NCBI GenBank assembly: GCA_002085205.1
Contig: NATF01000036.1
Location: 1 to 7,169 of the forward strand
Length of the DNA: 7,169 nucleotides
Origin: Candidatus Cloacimonas sp. 4484_275
GTDB taxonomy: Bacteria > Cloacimonadota > Cloacimonadia > Cloacimonadales > TCS61
Direction: 5' to 3'
Part shown: positions 1 through 5,957 of the stretch, one piece after another
Position numbering within the stretch: the stretch's first letter is position 1
Layout: each line of letters begins with the position of its first letter
Program-made: the position numbers and the translations under genes
The notes under the pieces: model-generated
The model's input: the letters and a program-made list of their open reading frames with translations, nothing else
Told to the model about the DNA's origin: nothing
Database searches by the model: none

Positions 1-482
1 ACGGTGTATTCGGCGGGAGAGATGTCATAATCTCTGAAATCGGCGATAACGGTAACTCCTTCCGCGGGTTCTATAGTTTCGTTATCAATGATTTTGTAAA
101 CCGTACCTTCTACCCCGGAAGTTTTGCCGAAAAGAAAAATATCATCGTTTACGGTAAAATAAAAATCTTCTTCCGTCGGAATATCATCAATTCCGATTTG
201 GTCTAAAGTAAATGTCAGTTCATAATTTCCCGGACTCAAATTTGTGATGGAATAATAACCGACGGAGTTAGTGGTGGTGGTTTTTATTTTTCCGTTTACC
301 GACCAGGAAATCGAAATATTTGCCAAAAATTCGTTTGTGTTGGCGTCAAAAACAACACCGTGGATTGTTCCTATCACTCTGCCGTTATTTTCGTTTTCCA
401 TATCTTGAGTCGAAGTTAATTTTGCACAGCCAAAGAAAAGCAAAATCGTTAGCAAAAATCCTCCCCAAATAATCTTTCTCAT
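1..482 (-). CDS. Putative lipoprotein with carboxypeptidase-regulatory-like (beta-sandwich) domains, 3' end outside window
   Basis: The reading frame stays open from an ATG at 482-480 to the left edge, giving 160 residues without a stop. The N-terminus is a lipoprotein signal peptide: MRK, a hydrophobic stretch at about residues 4-18, then the lipobox LFFGC with the acylated cysteine at 19. After a polar linker, residues about 36-90 look like a carboxypeptidase-D regulatory-like fold: a GTIHGVVFDANTNEFLANI strand pattern, then a GYYSITNLSPGNYELTF ending. A second repeat seems to begin at about 123 (GVEGTVYK...EPAEGVTV). Such domains are typical of surface or periplasmic proteins that bind or scaffold. 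No enzyme motif is visible and the function is unknown. The start is supported by a very strong ribosome binding site. It is divergent from the rimP operon and probably unrelated in function. Confidence 0.8.
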   Translation of the reverse strand, partial: MRKIIWGGFLLTILLFFGCAKLTSTQDMENENNGRVIGTIHGVVFDANTNEFLANISISWSVNGKIKTTTTNSVGYYSITNLSPGNYELTFTLDQIGIDDIPTEEDFYFTVNDDIFLFGKTSGVEGTVYKIIDNETIEPAEGVTVIADFRDYDISPAEYT

Positions 483-484
483 AA

Positions 485-493
485 CACCTCCTT
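485..493 (-). promoter_or_regulatory. Strong Shine-Dalgarno site of the lipoprotein gene
   Basis: Read on the minus strand this is AAGGAGGTG, almost fully complementary to the canonical 16S rRNA 3' end, just upstream of the ATG at 482-480. It fixes the start of the lipoprotein and shows that the organism uses Shine-Dalgarno initiation. Confidence 0.75.
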
Positions 494-502
494 CTTTTTT
501 CG

Positions 503-544
503 ATTGTTTTCAGGCAAATCAAACAATGGGAAAAATCATTTTTC
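503..544. repeat. Two short inverted repeats in the lipoprotein 5' region
   Basis: ATTGTTT (503-509) and AAACAAT (521-527) form a 7-bp inverted repeat with an 11-base spacer. Next to it, 530-544 is a perfect odd-centred palindrome, GAAAAAT-C-ATTTTTC. Both lie in the likely promoter or leader of the minus-strand lipoprotein gene and could be an RNA hairpin or an operator. In AT-rich DNA such short repeats also occur by chance. Confidence 0.3.
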
Positions 545-632
545 AGTCAACAAAAAAGATGAAAGTGTAAATTTTATTTATTGTTCGGAAAATTAATTTC
601 GGGAAATCTCAGGATCAATTTGAGGATTAATA

Positions 633-638
633 TATAAT
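633..638 (+). promoter_or_regulatory. Possible -10 box upstream of the rimP operon
   Basis: A perfect TATAAT at 633-638 faces rimP. No good TTGACA-like -35 is present at the usual spacing; the region around 609-616 is only weakly similar. If used, transcription would start near 645 and give a leader of about 250 bases containing all three stem-loops described below. The assignment rests on one hexamer in AT-rich DNA. Confidence 0.3.
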
Positions 639-740
639 GCAAAAATAGTCATCGGTGAGATATTGTTTCAAAAGAGAAGCCATAAACCCGTATAAATATG
701 AACTCTGAACTTGTGAAAAATTTTTTAGAATAAAAGCTCA

Positions 741-776
741 AAATAACTGCTTGACAAAAAGCAAGTTATTTTTTTT
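741..776 (+). terminator. Rho-independent terminator-like hairpin (leader hairpin 1)
   Basis: AAATAAC (741-747) pairs with GTTATTT (765-771). Inside it TGCTT (748-752) pairs with AAGCA (759-763), leaving one bulged A at 764. The loop is GACAAA and the stem runs into a tract of eight T (769-776). This is a reasonable intrinsic terminator for + strand transcripts, although the stem is AU-rich. No + strand gene lies upstream in the window. It therefore either ends a short RNA or antisense transcript, or acts as an attenuator in the operon leader. Confidence 0.5.
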
Positions 777-808
777 CTGCAAAAAAATTGAAAATCGGAG
801 AGGGAGAG

Positions 809-848
809 TTTAAAGCTGACCTAAAAGTCAGCATTTTTTTGCTTTAAA
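809..848 (+). terminator. Terminator-like hairpin with possible alternative outer pairing (leader hairpin 2)
   Basis: GCTGAC (815-820) and GTCAGC (827-832) form a perfect 6-bp stem with a CTAAAA loop, followed by A and seven T (834-840), a compact intrinsic terminator. Flanking it, TTTAAAGC (809-816) is complementary to GCTTTAAA (841-848). This outer pairing shares bases 815-816 with the terminator stem and spans the T-tract, so full terminator and full outer stem exclude each other. That layout resembles a terminator/antiterminator switch; function is inferred only. Confidence 0.45.
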
Positions 849-853
849 TGTCG

Positions 854-874
854 AACCACTGATATTCAGTGGTT
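854..874 (+). other. Perfect 9-bp stem-loop just upstream of the rimP ribosome binding site
   Basis: AACCACTGA (854-862) is exactly complementary to TCAGTGGTT (866-874) with a TAT loop. No T-tract follows, so it is not a normal terminator. Its 3' base is 10 bases before the AAAGGGA ribosome binding site of rimP, close enough to affect ribosome access, mRNA stability or an RNA-binding regulator. Confidence 0.5.
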
Positions 875-895
875 TAATTGTATAAAGGGAATGTT

Positions 896-1345
896 ATGAA
901 AGAGAAAATCGAGGTAATCGCCGAAAAAGTATGCAGGAACAATGAAGTGGGATTGTATGATGTGGAACTGAAAAATACCCGCAAAGGAAAGGTGATTTGT
1001 GTTTATATCACAAAAATTAACGGCGTTACCGTCGATGAATGTCAGAAAGTAAGCAGAGATTTGGGGCAAATATTGGAAGATGAAGATTTAATTTCAGGAA
1101 GATATTTTTTGGAAGTTTCTTCGCCCGGTTTGGAAAGAGAACTTAAATTAAAAAAACATTACTTGAGTGCGATCAACGAGAAAATCAAAATTTCGTACAG
1201 CAAGGATGACAAAATTCATACGAAAATAGGAATTTTGAAAGAAGTGCTGCCGGAAAAAATTATGGTTCTTTTTGATAAAAACCCTGAATTTATTCATTTT
1301 TCCGATATTAGAAAAGTCAAAACTTACTTCGATTATAAAAAATAA
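896..1345 (+). CDS. rimP: Ribosome maturation factor RimP
   Basis: RimP is a cytoplasmic assembly factor that binds the 30S subunit and helps its maturation. The 149-residue product has the normal family length. The N-terminal alpha/beta domain carries the family signature, with GVTVDECQKVSRDL at residues 43-56 and FLEVSSPGLERELK at 71-84. The C-terminal part, about 88-149, is the small SH3-like beta domain. I chose the ATG at 896 because AAAGGGA (884-890) sits five bases upstream. An in-frame TTG at 878 would place the ribosome binding site inside the gene and add six unconserved residues. It is the first gene of the operon, 12 bases before nusA, the near-universal neighbour. Confidence 0.95.
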   Translation: MKEKIEVIAEKVCRNNEVGLYDVELKNTRKGKVICVYITKINGVTVDECQKVSRDLGQILEDEDLISGRYFLEVSSPGLERELKLKKHYLSAINEKIKISYSKDDKIHTKIGILKEVLPEKIMVLFDKNPEFIHFSDIRKVKTYFDYKK

Positions 1346-1357
1346 GGAGAGAAGATT

Positions 1358-2590
1358 ATGAGCGCTAACTTAATGGTGACTCTTGCCGAACTTGCGAATC
1401 TGAAACAACTTGATAAAGAAAAATTGACTGAAATCATCAAAAATTCTTTGTATCAGGCAATCTCCAAAAGATTAACTCTTGAAAACGAATTGGAAATAGT
1501 GGCGGATTTTGAAACGAATAAAGTTTATGCCAAATTCAAAAAAATTGTTACCGAACAAGATATGTCGTTGGGTGAAATTTCTTTGAGTGAAGCACAAAAA
1601 TATAATCCTGATGCCAAAATAGGCGACAAAATTCCGGTGGAAATGCCGATTTCCAAATTTGAACCGAAAGTTATCAAAATAGCCAGAAAAGTGATTATGG
1701 AGAAAATTCGTTCTTTGGAAGAAGACAGAATAATTTTTGATTATGAAAGGCAAAAAAATCAGATAATTTCCGGTAAAATCAGAAAGATAGATTACATCGG
1801 TTATATTGTTGATATCGGTTATGCGGACGCAATTCTTCCGTTGGAAGAACAGGTTGAGGGTGAATTTTATAAAGTGGGCGATATTATTCGTGCTTTTGTT
1901 TTGAATATTCGCAAAAGAAAAAAAGATGTGGTTGTTATTCTCTCCAGAACTCGACCGGAATTTGTGAAAAAACTTTTCGAGATTGAAATTCCCGAAATTG
2001 CCAATAACGATATTGAAGTCATAAAGATTGTTCGAGAACCGGGAATTAGAACGAAAGTGGCAGTTCGTTCTTTGAACAAAAAAGTTGATCCGATTGCCAG
2101 TTGTCTCGGACCAAAAGGAGTTAGAATTGAGCAAATTAGGGAAGAATTAAACGGCGAGCAAATCGACATCGTGCTTTGGGACGAATCGCCGGAACAGTTG
2201 ATTGCCAACGCGATTGGTGCCGATTTGGTGGAAAAAGTTTATCTTGCCAAACGAGGAAAGTTCGCTCGAATCGTGGTTAGTAAAGAAAACAAAAATTTGA
2301 CCATCGGTAAAAAAGGAAAAAATGTTAAGTTGGCGGCAAAACTAACCGACTATAAATTGGATATTTACACGGAAGATGAGTTTGAGGAAAAAATTGCCGA
2401 AGAACGCAGAATCACCAGTCATGTCAGCGACATTGACGGAGTTACTCCGAAAATAGCCGAGATTCTTAGAAGTCACGGTTATACTTCGGTGCAGGATATT
2501 TACGAGGCAACAGTGGAAGAATTGTGTAATTTGGAAGGCTTGGGCAGAAAAACGGCTCAAAAAATCAAGGAATCCGCCAAATATTTTTAA
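1358..2590 (+). CDS. nusA: Transcription termination/antitermination factor NusA
   Basis: NusA binds RNA polymerase and nascent RNA and influences pausing, intrinsic termination and antitermination. The 410-residue product has the usual order of domains. The N-terminal polymerase-binding domain covers about 1-130 and an S1 domain about 135-200 (ISGKIRKIDYIGYIVDIGYADAIL pattern). KH1 has GPKG at 251-254 in the context DPIASCLGPKGVRIEQI, and KH2 has GKKG at 317-320 (LTIGKKGKNVKLAAKLT). A helix-hairpin-helix tail covers about 356-410 (LEGLGRKTAQKI at 392-403). It lacks the long acidic-repeat region of E. coli NusA, as in many bacteria. The start is supported by AAGGAGAG about seven bases upstream. 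Its stop lies in the same frame as ylxR, which begins 13 bases later. Confidence 0.97.
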   Translation: MSANLMVTLAELANLKQLDKEKLTEIIKNSLYQAISKRLTLENELEIVADFETNKVYAKFKKIVTEQDMSLGEISLSEAQKYNPDAKIGDKIPVEMPISKFEPKVIKIARKVIMEKIRSLEEDRIIFDYERQKNQIISGKIRKIDYIGYIVDIGYADAILPLEEQVEGEFYKVGDIIRAFVLNIRKRKKDVVVILSRTRPEFVKKLFEIEIPEIANNDIEVIKIVREPGIRTKVAVRSLNKKVDPIASCLGPKGVRIEQIREELNGEQIDIVLWDESPEQLIANAIGADLVEKVYLAKRGKFARIVVSKENKNLTIGKKGKNVKLAAKLTDYKLDIYTEDEFEEKIAEERRITSHVSDIDGVTPKIAEILRSHGYTSVQDIYEATVEELCNLEGLGRKTAQKIKESAKYF

Positions 2591-2598
2591 AGGAGAGG
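2591..2598 (+). promoter_or_regulatory. Ribosome binding site that points to an ATA start for ylxR
   Basis: AGGAGAGG directly follows the nusA stop codon. Seven bases after its AGGAG core lies the in-frame ATA at 2603. No ATG, GTG or TTG is at a usable distance, so this site is the main evidence for the ylxR start. Confidence 0.6.
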
Positions 2599-2602
2599 GA
2601 AA

Positions 2603-2845
2603 ATAGACAAGAGTTCAAAAGCCGGTCATGTTCCTCTTCGTTCGTGTGTGATTTGCGGGAACAAACAAGAGAAAAAAAATCTTCTTCGTTTTGTTCTCAT
2701 CGAAAACGAAATTGTTTTTGATTTGCATCATAAAATACCGGGACGCGGATTTTATGTTTGCGACGAGAATAGTTGTCTGGGAAAAATGGAAAAATGGTTG
2801 AAAAAAAGAAAAAAGAAATGGTTGAAAAAAGTTCAGCGAGCGTGA
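2603..2845 (+). CDS. ylxR: YlxR family RNA-binding-type protein, apparent ATA start
   Basis: YlxR (DUF448) is a small protein almost always encoded between nusA and infB and proposed to bind nucleic acid. The 80-residue product has the family hallmarks: PLRSC at residues 11-15, a CxxC (C15, C18), a middle LLRFV strand, GRGFYVC at 47-53, C58, and a very basic lysine-rich C-terminus. The four cysteines could bind a metal, though this is not certain. The conserved PLRSC motif lies upstream of the first conventional start in frame, a GTG at 2648, so that start would remove it. The upstream in-frame stop is the nusA TAA, and ATA at 2603 is the only near-cognate start well placed after the AGGAGAGG site. 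The gene overlaps ylxQ. Confidence 0.85.
   Translation: MDKSSKAGHVPLRSCVICGNKQEKKNLLRFVLIENEIVFDLHHKIPGRGFYVCDENSCLGKMEKWLKKRKKKWLKKVQRA
2792..2830 (+). repeat. 15-base direct repeat at the ylxR/ylxQ overlap
   Basis: AAATGGTTGAAAAAA occurs at 2792-2806 and again at 2816-2830, a 24-base period that keeps both frames. In ylxR it encodes KWLKK twice and in ylxQ it gives two candidate starts, each reading MVEK. It looks like an old 24-base tandem duplication. Confidence 0.65.
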
Positions 2846-3159
2846 AGGAAAAAAAAGTTCTTAATTTGCTTCATTTAGCACGAAAAGCCGGTAAATTACA
2901 AATCGGTTTTGATGCGTGTGAACGCTCCTGTCTGCGTAATCGGGCAAAACTTGTAATTTTTGCCGAAGATATTTCCAAAAATAACAGACGACGCATTTTA
3001 TTTGTGGCAAAAAATTCCAATACGAAGGCTATCGCATTCGGAACAAAGCTTCTTTTCGGGGAAGCTTTCAAAGCGAAAGAAATCGGTATAATTTGTGTGG
3101 AAGACGAAAATTTCGTCAAAGGTTTAATCCCGTTGTTAACAGAAAGTAAGGGGGAATGA
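2818..3159 (+). CDS. ylxQ: L7Ae/L30e/S12e family RNA-binding protein YlxQ
   Basis: YlxQ belongs to the L7Ae family, which typically binds kink-turn RNA, and is found between ylxR and infB in many bacteria. The product (113 residues from this start) shows the signature KVLNLLHLARKAGKLQIG at residues 13-30. The L7Ae core follows: RAKLVIFAEDISKNNRRRI, a TKAIAFGTKLLFGEAF loop, and IICVEDENFVKGL near the end. The start is uncertain. ATG at 2794, ATG at 2818 and GTG at 2842 are all in frame and none has a convincing ribosome binding site. The GTG overlaps the ylxR stop as GTGA, a common coupling arrangement, and would begin right before the conserved core. The end overlaps infB at TGATG, again suggesting translational coupling. 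Confidence 0.88.
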   Translation: MVEKSSASVKEKKVLNLLHLARKAGKLQIGFDACERSCLRNRAKLVIFAEDISKNNRRRILFVAKNSNTKAIAFGTKLLFGEAFKAKEIGIICVEDENFVKGLIPLLTESKGE

Positions 3160-5579
3160 TGGCTATTAAAGTTCATGAACTGGCAAAAGAGTTGAAAATT
3201 TCAACAATGGCTCTGAGAAAGCATCTCAGCGATATGGGAATCAAGGTAAAGAGCCACATGAGTCCGCTAGACGATGAAACCGTGAAGAAAATCAGAGAGA
3301 AATTCAATTTGGAAAAAGCGGCTGTGAAACAACGGGAAATAGATAAAAAAGATTATCATAAGAAAATTGAGCTTGAGAAAAAAAGAAGAGAAGAAGAAGC
3401 AAAAAAAGCTCCCAAAATCATTGAGTTGAAAAGAAGAAAAAAAGAGATACCGGTATTTGAAGAAAAAGAGATCAAAAAAGCGGAGAAAAAACCGGCAATT
3501 GCCAAATCTGTTCGCAAAAAAGCGCCGACGGAAAGACCTTATAAAAAAACTGAGAAATCAATTCCTCCCACTCCGCCACCGCCTCCCATTCCTCCGAAAG
3601 AGATAATTTCCAAAGAAAAAGCAAAAGCCGCCAAGAAAAAGGATTTCGAAGAAAAAGATAAACATTTGAAAGCTAAATTGAAACAATTTAAAAAGTCGAG
3701 AAGAAAAAAAATATTGATTCCGACCGCAGAAGAAGAAGCGGAAATTACCAAAAACATCAAACGCACCCTTTCCGGGCATAAAAAGAAGAAAAAATATAAG
3801 AAAGAGGAAAAACCGCAGGTTAAAGTCGATGAAAAAATTGTTATCAGCGAATTCACATCCGTAAGCGAATTGGCAAAAATCATCGAAATACCGGCATCGC
3901 AAATTATTTCCAAATTTTTCAGTTTGGGTCAGATGGTAACCATCAATCAAAGATTGGATCGCGATTCTTTGGAAATGATTTGTGCGGAATTTAATCTTGA
4001 TGTGGAATTTCAGGACGAATACGGAACGGAAATTTTATCGGAAAAAGCGGAAGAGAAAAAAGATGTGGAAATGCTTCCGCGTCCGCCGGTAGTTACGATT
4101 ATGGGACATGTTGACCACGGCAAAACGGCAATCTTGGATTATATTCGTTCCTCAAATGTGGTCGAAAGCGAATCCGGAAGAATTACCCAACATATCGGAG
4201 CTTATCAGATTAATTATAACGATCACAAAATAACATTTCTCGATACTCCCGGTCATGAAGCTTTCACGGCAATGAGAGCCAGAGGCGCTAATGTTACCGA
4301 TATTGTGATAATTGTCGTGGCTGCCAACGAAGGCGTGAAAAAACAGACAATAGAAGCTATCGACCACGCCAAAGCCGCCGGAGTCCCGATTATAGTCGCC
4401 ATCAATAAAATTGATTTGAAAGACGCCAATGTGGACAGAACCATCGCCGACTTGATGAAACAAAATTTAATGTTGGAAGGTTATGGCGGCGAAGTGCTTT
4501 GGACAAAATGTTCGGCGGCAACGGGTGAAGGAATAGACGAATTGCTCGAATTGATTTTGTTATCCGCCGAAATGCAGGAATTGAAAGCGCCGGTCGATGT
4601 CAGCGGAAAAGGTGTGGTTATCGAATCGAAAAAAGACCAACGCATGGGAACAATCGCCACAATTTTGTTACAAGAAGGAAAGTTGCGTAAAGGAGACAAT
4701 GTTGTTTGCGGTGCGACATTCGGGCGCGTTCGTAAGATGCTCGACGAAAATAATCAGGAAGTGAAAGAAATGTATCCTTCCGATGTTGCTCAAATTTTCG
4801 GTCTGAATGAAGTTCCCAAAGCGGGCGATATTCTCAATCAGGTTAAAGACGAAAAAATTGCTCGTCAGATAAGTTCCGAAAGAAAATTGATTCGTCAGGA
4901 ACGAGAAAAACTGCATGAAAAAACAAATCTGAACAATCTTTTCCAGAAAATCAAAGAACATGAAATGTCGGAATTGCGAATTATCGTGAAAGCCGATACC
5001 GACGGTTCCGTGGAAGCGCTTTGCGATTCCTTTCAAAAACTCAGCACGGATGAAGTTATGATAAACATCATCCACAGAGCGGTTGGCGGAATCAATGAAG
5101 CGGACATCCATCTTGCTTCGGCTTCCGATGCCGTGATAATCGGATTTCATGTGAGAGCAAACAGCTCCGCCAAGAAATTGGCTGAAGATGAAAAAGTACA
5201 GATAAAAATCTATCATGTAATCTATGATGCGATTGAAGATATTCAAAAGGCGATGGAAGGAATGTTGGCTCCCGAATTGAAAGAGATGTATTTGGGAACC
5301 GCTTTGGTTAAACAGATTTTCAAAATCAAGAAAGTGGGAACCATTGCCGGTTGTTTTGTTGAAAAAGGTCTTATCGTCAAAGATGCAAAAATCAGGCTTT
5401 ATCGCAACAACATCATGATTCACGAGGGAAAAATCGCTTCTTTGAAACATTTTGCCGAAGAGGTGAATGAAGTGAAAGCCGGCTCGGAATGCGGAATAGG
5501 AATCGAAGGTTATAATGATGTGAAAGAAGGAGATGTCATCGAAGCTTTCAAAGTGGAAGAAGTGAGCAGAAAGCTCTAA
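3159..5579 (+). CDS. infB: Translation initiation factor IF-2
   Basis: IF-2 is the GTPase that delivers initiator tRNA to the 30S subunit and promotes subunit joining. The 806-residue product has an N-terminal IF2_N helix bundle (MAIKVHELAKELKISTMALR, about 1-49) and then a long charged linker (about 50-225) with a proline run near 136-146. A second IF2_N-type domain follows at about 230-285, then the G domain: G1 GHVDHGKT at 316-323, G2 around GRITQHIGA at 340-348, G3 DTPGH at 362-366, G4 NKID at 416-419, G5 SA at 452-453. Domain II is at about 485-575, domain III about 603-700 (IIVKADTDGSVEAL), and the C2 domain that binds fMet-tRNA ends the protein. I chose the second of two adjacent ATGs because it is better spaced from AAGGGGG (3148-3154) and gives the common MAI start. 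It overlaps the ylxQ stop (TGATG). Confidence 0.97.
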   Translation: MAIKVHELAKELKISTMALRKHLSDMGIKVKSHMSPLDDETVKKIREKFNLEKAAVKQREIDKKDYHKKIELEKKRREEEAKKAPKIIELKRRKKEIPVFEEKEIKKAEKKPAIAKSVRKKAPTERPYKKTEKSIPPTPPPPPIPPKEIISKEKAKAAKKKDFEEKDKHLKAKLKQFKKSRRKKILIPTAEEEAEITKNIKRTLSGHKKKKKYKKEEKPQVKVDEKIVISEFTSVSELAKIIEIPASQIISKFFSLGQMVTINQRLDRDSLEMICAEFNLDVEFQDEYGTEILSEKAEEKKDVEMLPRPPVVTIMGHVDHGKTAILDYIRSSNVVESESGRITQHIGAYQINYNDHKITFLDTPGHEAFTAMRARGANVTDIVIIVVAANEGVKKQTIEAIDHAKAAGVPIIVAINKIDLKDANVDRTIADLMKQNLMLEGYGGEVLWTKCSAATGEGIDELLELILLSAEMQELKAPVDVSGKGVVIESKKDQRMGTIATILLQEGKLRKGDNVVCGATFGRVRKMLDENNQEVKEMYPSDVAQIFGLNEVPKAGDILNQVKDEKIARQISSERKLIRQEREKLHEKTNLNNLFQKIKEHEMSELRIIVKADTDGSVEALCDSFQKLSTDEVMINIIHRAVGGINEADIHLASASDAVIIGFHVRANSSAKKLAEDEKVQIKIYHVIYDAIEDIQKAMEGMLAPELKEMYLGTALVKQIFKIKKVGTIAGCFVEKGLIVKDAKIRLYRNNIMIHEGKIASLKHFAEEVNEVKAGSECGIGIEGYNDVKEGDVIEAFKVEEVSRKL

Positions 5580-5594
5580 CGAAGAGGTGCCGAG

Positions 5595-5957
5595 ATGCCG
5601 AAAATTCGCATTCAAAGATTGGAAAAAGAACTTTTAAAACTGATAAATAATGTTCTTGCTTTCAAAATGAGAAACAAAAACCTTTCCTGGGTTACCATTA
5701 CCAACATTCGTCTTTCTAACGATATGTCTTACGCCAAAATATATTTTTCTTTTTTGGGCGACAATTCCAAAGAAAAAGTCCTGAATTCTTTGCAAAAAAG
5801 CGCCGGTTTTATCAAAAACGAGATTGCTAAAGCAAAAATGATGAGAGTGATACCGGAATTGATTTTTTATTATGATGAATTGGAAGAAAACGCCAGAAAA
5901 TTAGATAAAATTTTTGAAAAAATAAATTCCGAGAAAGACGGGAACAATGAAAGTTGA
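5595..5957 (+). CDS. rbfA: 30S ribosome-binding factor RbfA
   Basis: RbfA is a late-acting 30S maturation factor with one KH-type domain. The 120-residue product has the normal length and family pattern: an N-terminal helix RIQRLEKELLKLINNVL, then WVTITNIRLSNDMSYAKIYFSFLG at about 32-55. SAGFIKNEIAKAKMMRVIPELIFYYDE at about 69-95 and a final helix ARKLDKIFEKI complete it. GAAGAGGTG lies five bases before the ATG. The gene begins 15 bases after infB and its last codons overlap the next gene by 11 bases. The order infB-rbfA is strongly conserved across bacteria. Confidence 0.95.
   Translation: MPKIRIQRLEKELLKLINNVLAFKMRNKNLSWVTITNIRLSNDMSYAKIYFSFLGDNSKEKVLNSLQKSAGFIKNEIAKAKMMRVIPELIFYYDELEENARKLDKIFEKINSEKDGNNES

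Larger units (their letters stand above)
639..895 (+). other. Structured leader region of the rimP-nusA-infB operon
   Basis: This gene-free stretch holds three consecutive stem-loops (741-776, 815-840, 854-874) before the rimP ribosome binding site (AAAGGGA, 884-890). It also has one 11-codon ORF at 698-733 with no evident ribosome binding site. I found no tRNA (in E. coli an initiator tRNA gene, metY, heads this operon) and recognised no known riboswitch fold. In E. coli the leader of the equivalent operon contains terminators through which NusA affects its own synthesis. A similar role here is inference from position and structure. Confidence 0.4.

Noticed and set aside
751..779. TTGACA at 751-756 as a -35 box for the rimP operon
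   Set aside because: At 17 bases downstream there is only TTTCTG, nothing like a -10 box, and the hexamer lies inside the stem-loop that fits a terminator better.
788..816. TTGAAA (788-793) with TAAAGC 17 bases later as a promoter just before rimP
   Set aside because: The -10 matches the consensus at only three of six positions and sits in the arm of hairpin 2; too weak to list as a feature.
483..895. Initiator tRNA gene (metY-like) upstream of rimP, as in E. coli
   Set aside because: I could find no cloverleaf pattern, no T-arm GTTCGA-like sequence in proper context and no CCA end in this stretch.
1472..2134. 220-codon minus-strand open frame opposite nusA
   Set aside because: It is an antisense shadow of nusA with low-complexity F/N/R composition and no domain pattern.
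4668..5615. 315-codon minus-strand open frame opposite infB
   Set aside because: It is antisense to the conserved IF-2 coding region, rich in F, H and S as expected of a mirror of K/E-rich coding sequence, with no recognisable domain.
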